DNA from: an uncultured Alphaproteobacteria bacterium
Lineage (GTDB): Bacteria; Pseudomonadota; Alphaproteobacteria; Caulobacterales; Parvularculaceae
Direction: 5' to 3'
Length of the DNA: 10,004 bases
Assembly (NCBI GenBank): GCA_938003575.1
Contig: CALKYG010000426.1
Location: forward strand, 1 to 10,004
Of this stretch, positions 6,624-10,004 are shown piece by piece. The notes below the pieces were generated by a model, which saw only the letters and a program-made list of their open reading frames with translations, did no database searches and had not been told where the DNA came from. Every line of letters begins with the position of its first letter. The stretch's first letter is position 1. Position numbers and translations under genes: made by a program.

Positions 6624-6652
6624 TTGAAGCTGCGAGCGGTTCGCGCTGTAAT
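6624..6652 (+). promoter_or_regulatory. Possible sigma-70-type promoter for the patatin-like gene
   Basis: TTGAAG (6624-6629) and TGTAAT (6647-6652) are separated by 17 bp, with four and five of six matches to the classic hexamers. They lie about 40 bp before the patatin start codon and point toward it. Alphaproteobacterial promoters often diverge from this consensus, so this is a tentative match. Confidence 0.35.
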
Positions 6653-6690
6653 AGGCCTTAACAAATCCTTGAAAAGGACACGCTGCGGCG

Positions 6691-7620
6691 ATGACGAAGA
6701 AGCTCGGATTGGTGCTTGGATCCGGTGCGGCGCGCGGATGGGCGCATGTCGGCGTGTTGCGCGCGCTCGACGATATCGGAATCAAGGCGGACATTATCGC
6801 CGGCTGCTCGGTTGGGGCGCTGGTCGGCGGGGCCTATCTGATCGGCGCGCTCGATGAGTTCGAGGCTTGGGGCCGCGAGCTGTCCCCCTTGTCCGCCATC
6901 GGCGCATTCAATTTCTGGGTTAATCGCGGCGGGCTGGTCGACACTCGGCCGGCGTTCGATGCGTTTTCCGCGTTCGACAAAAATATCGAAGACCTTACCG
7001 TCAAATTCGGCGCGGTCGCCGCCGACCTAGGCACCGGGGAGGAGGTATGGATCACCAAAGGATCCGTGATTGAAGCGGCGCGCGCATCAAGCGCGATCCC
7101 GGTCCTCTTCCACGCTGTGCAACGCGGGCCGAGATGGCTGGTCGACGGCGCGGTCGCTAACCCGGCGCCGGTATCGCTTGCGCGCTTCCTCGGCGCCGAT
7201 ATCGTCGTTTCCGTCGATCTTAACGCCAATCCGCGCGTGCTTTCCCGGTTCAATCCGCCGCCGCCTGGCGTTCCGGCGGTTGATCCGGTCCAGCAGTTCC
7301 AGCCTGCCGGCACATTCTCCGGCGCGATTACGAGCTTCATTCAGGAGACACGCAATCGCATCGACCGGCAGGTGGCGATTGCACGAGCGCGCGCGCAGGC
7401 GAAGCCGCAGCTGTTTGAAACGGCTTACGCCGCTGTCGATATTTTCCAGATGCACTTGACGCGGCTGCGCGCCGAGGCCTCGCCGCCCGACATTCACCTG
7501 ACGCCCGACATGCGCGACGCGCTGCCCAACGCCTTCGACCGGGCTGATGAATTCATCGACAAGGGTCGCGCCGCTCTTCTCGAGAAAGCGGATGAGTTGA
7601 GGATGTTGCTTCAGGATTGA
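6691..7620 (+). CDS. Patatin-like phospholipase family protein (RssA-like serine hydrolase)
   Basis: The 309-residue product is a cytoplasmic patatin-fold hydrolase with a Ser-Asp dyad. The oxyanion-hole loop is at LVLGSGAARGWAHVGVL (7-23), the nucleophile elbow GCSVG has Ser40, and the second catalytic residue is Asp152 in VDGAVANPAP. The remaining core (ARASSAIPVLF, VVSVDLNAN) also matches bacterial RssA-type patatins. The last 90 residues are charged and helical. There is no signal peptide or clear membrane segment. Members act as lipid acyl hydrolases, but the natural substrate of the RssA-like group is poorly defined, so I give no gene symbol. An AAAGGA site lies about 12 bases before the ATG, a slightly long spacing. 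The gene is divergent from flgB across a 135-bp gap and ends at a strong hairpin shared with the convergent peptidase gene. Family assignment is secure; function is not. Confidence 0.93.
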   Translation: MTKKLGLVLGSGAARGWAHVGVLRALDDIGIKADIIAGCSVGALVGGAYLIGALDEFEAWGRELSPLSAIGAFNFWVNRGGLVDTRPAFDAFSAFDKNIEDLTVKFGAVAADLGTGEEVWITKGSVIEAARASSAIPVLFHAVQRGPRWLVDGAVANPAPVSLARFLGADIVVSVDLNANPRVLSRFNPPPPGVPAVDPVQQFQPAGTFSGAITSFIQETRNRIDRQVAIARARAQAKPQLFETAYAAVDIFQMHLTRLRAEASPPDIHLTPDMRDALPNAFDRADEFIDKGRAALLEKADELRMLLQD

Positions 7621-7705
7621 GCTTGGGCCGCCGGGCGCAATTTGCGAGGCCTGCTGCTTTCGCTGTCTCGCGTTTGGCGGGCCCGAGCCTTCGGCGACAC
7701 GTCGT

Positions 7706-7739
7706 ACAAATCCCGCGACACAATGGTCGCGGGATTTGT
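7706..7739. terminator. Bidirectional hairpin terminator between convergent genes
   Basis: A perfect 14-bp inverted repeat (ACAAATCCCGCGAC / GTCGCGGGATTTGT) has a six-base loop. It lies 86 bp after the patatin stop and 19 bp after the peptidase stop. The GC-rich loop-proximal part and the A/T-rich base of the stem give a T-rich tract (ATTTGT) on the exit side in either direction, which fits a terminator serving both genes. The T-tract is short, so efficiency is uncertain. Confidence 0.75.
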
Positions 7740-7758
7740 CGCTTGCCGAATCAGACTG

Positions 7759-9651
7759 TCACCAGCCGCAGGTGCGGCCGGCGTTCTCCTCCTTGAGGTA
7801 ATCCATCAACGGATTGAAATAGGCGACGATCGCCGAGCCGTCGATCTGGCGGCTGCCGGTAAAGGCTTCAAGCGCGTCCGGCCACGGCTTCGACGCCCCC
7901 ATCTCCATCATTGCGTTGAATTTCTCACCGACCTCCTTCGATCCGTAAAAGGAGCACCGGTGAAGCGGGCCCGTCCAGCCGATCTGGTCGCACGCCGCCT
8001 TGTAAAACTGGAACTGCAGAATACGCGCGAGGAAGTAGCGCGTATAAGGAACGCCGCCCGGCACGTGATACTTGCCGCCGGCGTCAAACCCGTCGGCTGG
8101 GCGGTCCGAAGGCGGACGAATGCCTTGATATTGCGTTCTGAGCGCCCACCAGCCTTCATTATAGGTTGCGGGGGTGATGTCGCCCGCGAAGATCTTCCAA
8201 CGGTATTTATCAATGATGAGACCAAAGGGAAGGAACGCAATCTTGTCCAGCGCCTGACGCATCAGAAGCGATAAATCCTCCGAGGCGGGCGGGACTGTAT
8301 CGATGAGGCCGATCTGTTTCAGATACTCAGGCGTGATCGACAGCGCGATCATGTCGCCGATCGCCTCGTGAAACCCGTCATTGGCCCCGTTCTGGAAGAG
8401 GAACGGCTGATCCTTATACGCTCGCTGGTAGAAATTGTGTCCGAGTTCATGGTGAATCGTCACGAAGTCCTCAGCGCTGACGGTCGTGCACATCTTGATC
8501 CTGAGATCGTCTTTCGAATCCAGATCCCACGCCGAGGCGTGACAGACGACCTCGCGGTCGCGCGGCTTGGTGATCTGCGAGCGCTCCCAGAAGGTGTCCG
8601 GAAGCGGGTCGAATCCGAGCGAAGTGAAAAACGCCTCTCCGCCCTTCACCATCCTGATCGGATCATAACCCTTCTCGACAAGGAGGCGGTCGAGGTCGAC
8701 CGCTTGCCCGCCGGCGCCGACGGAAACAATGTCTCCGATCGATCCCCACTCCTGCGCCCACATATTGCCGAGAAGATCGGCGCGGATCGGCTTGTCGAGC
8801 GGCACGACGTCATCGCCGTATTTCTCGTTAAGCTCGGCGCGGACATAACAATGAAGCTGGTCGTAAAGGGGCTTCACCTGCCCCCACAGACGGTCCGTTT
8901 CAGCTTCGAACTCCTCCGGCGACATGTCATAGCCGGAACGCCATAGCGCGCCGACATCGGAATAGCCGAGTTCCTTTGCGCCCTCATTGGCGATTTCCGC
9001 CATGCGCGTGTAATCGGCCTTCATTTTGACTGCGTAGTCGTTCCATTTCGTCCAGACCTCCGCGAGTTTCGCCGGATCGCGCATCTGGCGCATCAAAAGC
9101 TCTGTTTCATGCTGATTGACGACGCCGCTTGAAAGGTCGCCATCCTCCCCGCGGATTTTCAGCAGATCGTCACGGAAACGGTTAGGATCAACGGTGATCG
9201 AGCCGGTCGAATAGGTCGAGCCAAGGCGCGTCGTAATCTCCGCCAGCTCGTCCGCAGCGCCATCCTTGCTCGGCGCCGGAAGTACGATTCCGAGCTTCAT
9301 GAAGTCGAGTTTGCGGCGGACATCGGGGGAGAGTTCAAGGCCGTCGAATTTCGCGGCCTCATTCGCAAAGTCGACCGCCATCTTCGTGAGTTCGCCGGCA
9401 TTCTTTGCGGCGAGCCAATCGGTATCGAAATTGATGTACGTGGCGTTAATCCACTGGATGCGGCTCGCCTCCTCATAGGCGGCGACATAGGCGCTTTCGA
9501 CTTTCTCTACGAAGGCTTCGGCGTCCGCCGCCGTAACCTCGTCTGCTGATTTCGACGCCGACTTTTCTCCGCCGCCGCACCCTGCAGCCAGCGCAATGAT
9601 CGATGCGGCGCCGAAAGCGCCGAGAAGGCGGCGCATCTTTGATGGTTTCAT
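7759..9651 (-). CDS. M2 family zinc metallopeptidase (ACE-like peptidyl-dipeptidase), lipoprotein
   Basis: The 630-residue product is an angiotensin-converting-enzyme-type peptidase, which in the family removes C-terminal dipeptides from oligopeptides. A lipoprotein signal (MKPSKMRRLLGAFGAASIIALAAGC, Cys25) suggests membrane anchoring facing the periplasm. Zinc binding is intact: HHELGH gives H401 and H405 with catalytic E402, and the third ligand is E429 in GANDGFHEAIGD. NMWAQEWGSI (296-305) and KYHVPGGVPYTRYF carry the substrate-binding and transition-state Lys, His, Tyr and Arg of ACE. The length fits a single-domain enzyme, so it looks active. AGGGA lies about nine bases before the ATG. 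It lies 74 bp downstream of coq7 on the same strand with no clear terminator between them, and ends at the shared hairpin. The physiological substrate is unknown; peptide scavenging is a reasonable guess. Confidence 0.94.
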   Translation of the reverse strand: MKPSKMRRLLGAFGAASIIALAAGCGGGEKSASKSADEVTAADAEAFVEKVESAYVAAYEEASRIQWINATYINFDTDWLAAKNAGELTKMAVDFANEAAKFDGLELSPDVRRKLDFMKLGIVLPAPSKDGAADELAEITTRLGSTYSTGSITVDPNRFRDDLLKIRGEDGDLSSGVVNQHETELLMRQMRDPAKLAEVWTKWNDYAVKMKADYTRMAEIANEGAKELGYSDVGALWRSGYDMSPEEFEAETDRLWGQVKPLYDQLHCYVRAELNEKYGDDVVPLDKPIRADLLGNMWAQEWGSIGDIVSVGAGGQAVDLDRLLVEKGYDPIRMVKGGEAFFTSLGFDPLPDTFWERSQITKPRDREVVCHASAWDLDSKDDLRIKMCTTVSAEDFVTIHHELGHNFYQRAYKDQPFLFQNGANDGFHEAIGDMIALSITPEYLKQIGLIDTVPPASEDLSLLMRQALDKIAFLPFGLIIDKYRWKIFAGDITPATYNEGWWALRTQYQGIRPPSDRPADGFDAGGKYHVPGGVPYTRYFLARILQFQFYKAACDQIGWTGPLHRCSFYGSKEVGEKFNAMMEMGASKPWPDALEAFTGSRQIDGSAIVAYFNPLMDYLKEENAGRTCGW

Positions 9652-9725
9652 CTGGAGGATCCCTCGGTGAATTGACGTTGCGCCGGACCCTAGCGTCTTG
9701 GATCGCCAGGATCAAAAGAAACGGC

Positions 9726-10004
9726 TCAGATTTTTTCTGACAGGCGGATGGCCGCGCGGCACCCCGCCTGAATGACGAGCTTCAAAAAACCGTAACCGGG
9801 AGCCTGCTGCGCCCCATGGTCTTCTGCGGTGCGCTTGTGCTCAAGTTCATCCGCGCGGAACGCCGACACGGTTTCTGCGAGGGCGGGGTCCGCCGCCGCG
9901 AGGGATTCCGCCTGTTTTGCATAATGCTGTTCAATGACCTCTTCGACCGCCGCCGTGCAGGCCATAGCCGCCCTTTCGCCCATCAGCGCCGTAACCGCGC
10001 CGAG
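9726..10004 (-). CDS. coq7: Coq7-type demethoxyubiquinone hydroxylase, C-terminal part (5' end outside window)
   Basis: The frame is open to the window edge, and the visible 92 residues end at a TGA. The sequence LGAVTALMGERAAMACTAAVEEVIEQHYAKQ, followed by FRADELEHKRTAEDHGA and GYGFLKLVIQAGCRAAIRLSEKI, is typical of the C-terminal half of Coq7. This is a ferritin-like diiron membrane-associated monooxygenase that hydroxylates demethoxyubiquinone late in ubiquinone synthesis. The second-half metal ligands are present: a glutamate in AVEEVIEQHY and the ExxH at E53/H56 of the visible part. The ATG at 9983 is internal (the conserved LG-x-x-TAL precedes it), so it is not the true start. Ubiquinone made through Coq7 needs oxygen, which points to aerobic respiration. 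Confidence 0.9.
   Translation of the reverse strand, partial: LGAVTALMGERAAMACTAAVEEVIEQHYAKQAESLAAADPALAETVSAFRADELEHKRTAEDHGAQQAPGYGFLKLVIQAGCRAAIRLSEKI

Noticed and set aside
7642..8274. 210-residue plus-strand reading frame after the patatin gene
   Set aside because: Runs through the terminator hairpin and antisense to the conserved 3' end of the M2 peptidase; no recognisable domain.
8368..8946. 192-residue plus-strand reading frame
   Set aside because: Opposite strand of the M2 peptidase catalytic region, whose conserved motifs clearly define the coding strand.
9687..9715. Promoter-like TTGATC-N17-TAGGGT on the minus strand before the M2 peptidase
   Set aside because: Only four and three of six matches and no supporting context; cannot be told apart from chance.

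Overview
The window looks like chromosomal DNA from a GC-rich, flagellated alphaproteobacterium with a Caulobacter-type cell-cycle circuit. Three things point there: the N-terminal part of a CckA-like hybrid histidine kinase lies directly downstream of fliQ-fliR-flhB (the neighbourhood I recall from Caulobacter), CtrA-type TTAA-N7-TTAACC sites sit upstream of flagellar genes, and the M2 peptidase and Coq7 proteins have an alphaproteobacterial flavour. Caulobacterales, Hyphomonadaceae or Parvularculaceae are all possible; I cannot choose between them from sequence alone.

Layout. Positions 1-6555 are all on the minus strand, so transcription runs right to left: flgB, flgC, fliE (rod and basal-body genes), then an amidohydrolase, then a short regulatory gap (3341-3459) with two CtrA-like boxes and an inverted repeat, then fliQ, fliR, flhB (flagellar type III export gate), then cckA, cut by the window edge. 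A patatin-like serine hydrolase (6691-7620, plus strand) is transcribed divergently from flgB. It converges on an M2-family (ACE-like) lipoprotein metallopeptidase (7759-9651, minus), and a perfect 14-bp inverted repeat that fits a bidirectional terminator lies between them. The right edge holds the C-terminal part of a Coq7-type demethoxyubiquinone hydroxylase (minus).

How it works together. FliQ, FliR and FlhB are membrane parts of the export gate. FlgB and FlgC are proximal rod proteins, and FliE links the rod to the MS ring. In the known Caulobacter circuit CckA, via ChpT, phosphorylates CtrA, which activates early flagellar operons. Here the kinase gene follows an operon that itself carries apparent CtrA sites. 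The amidohydrolase lies between the two flagellar gene groups on the same strand; its link to motility is unknown. The patatin, M2 peptidase and Coq7 look like ordinary housekeeping or accessory genes.

I saw no mobile element, CRISPR array, tRNA or rRNA, and no clear sign of a wholly new multi-gene system. The most interesting points are the CtrA-site set with its shared TTAACC arm, the palindrome in the fliQ leader, and the atypical amidohydrolase embedded in the flagellar locus.
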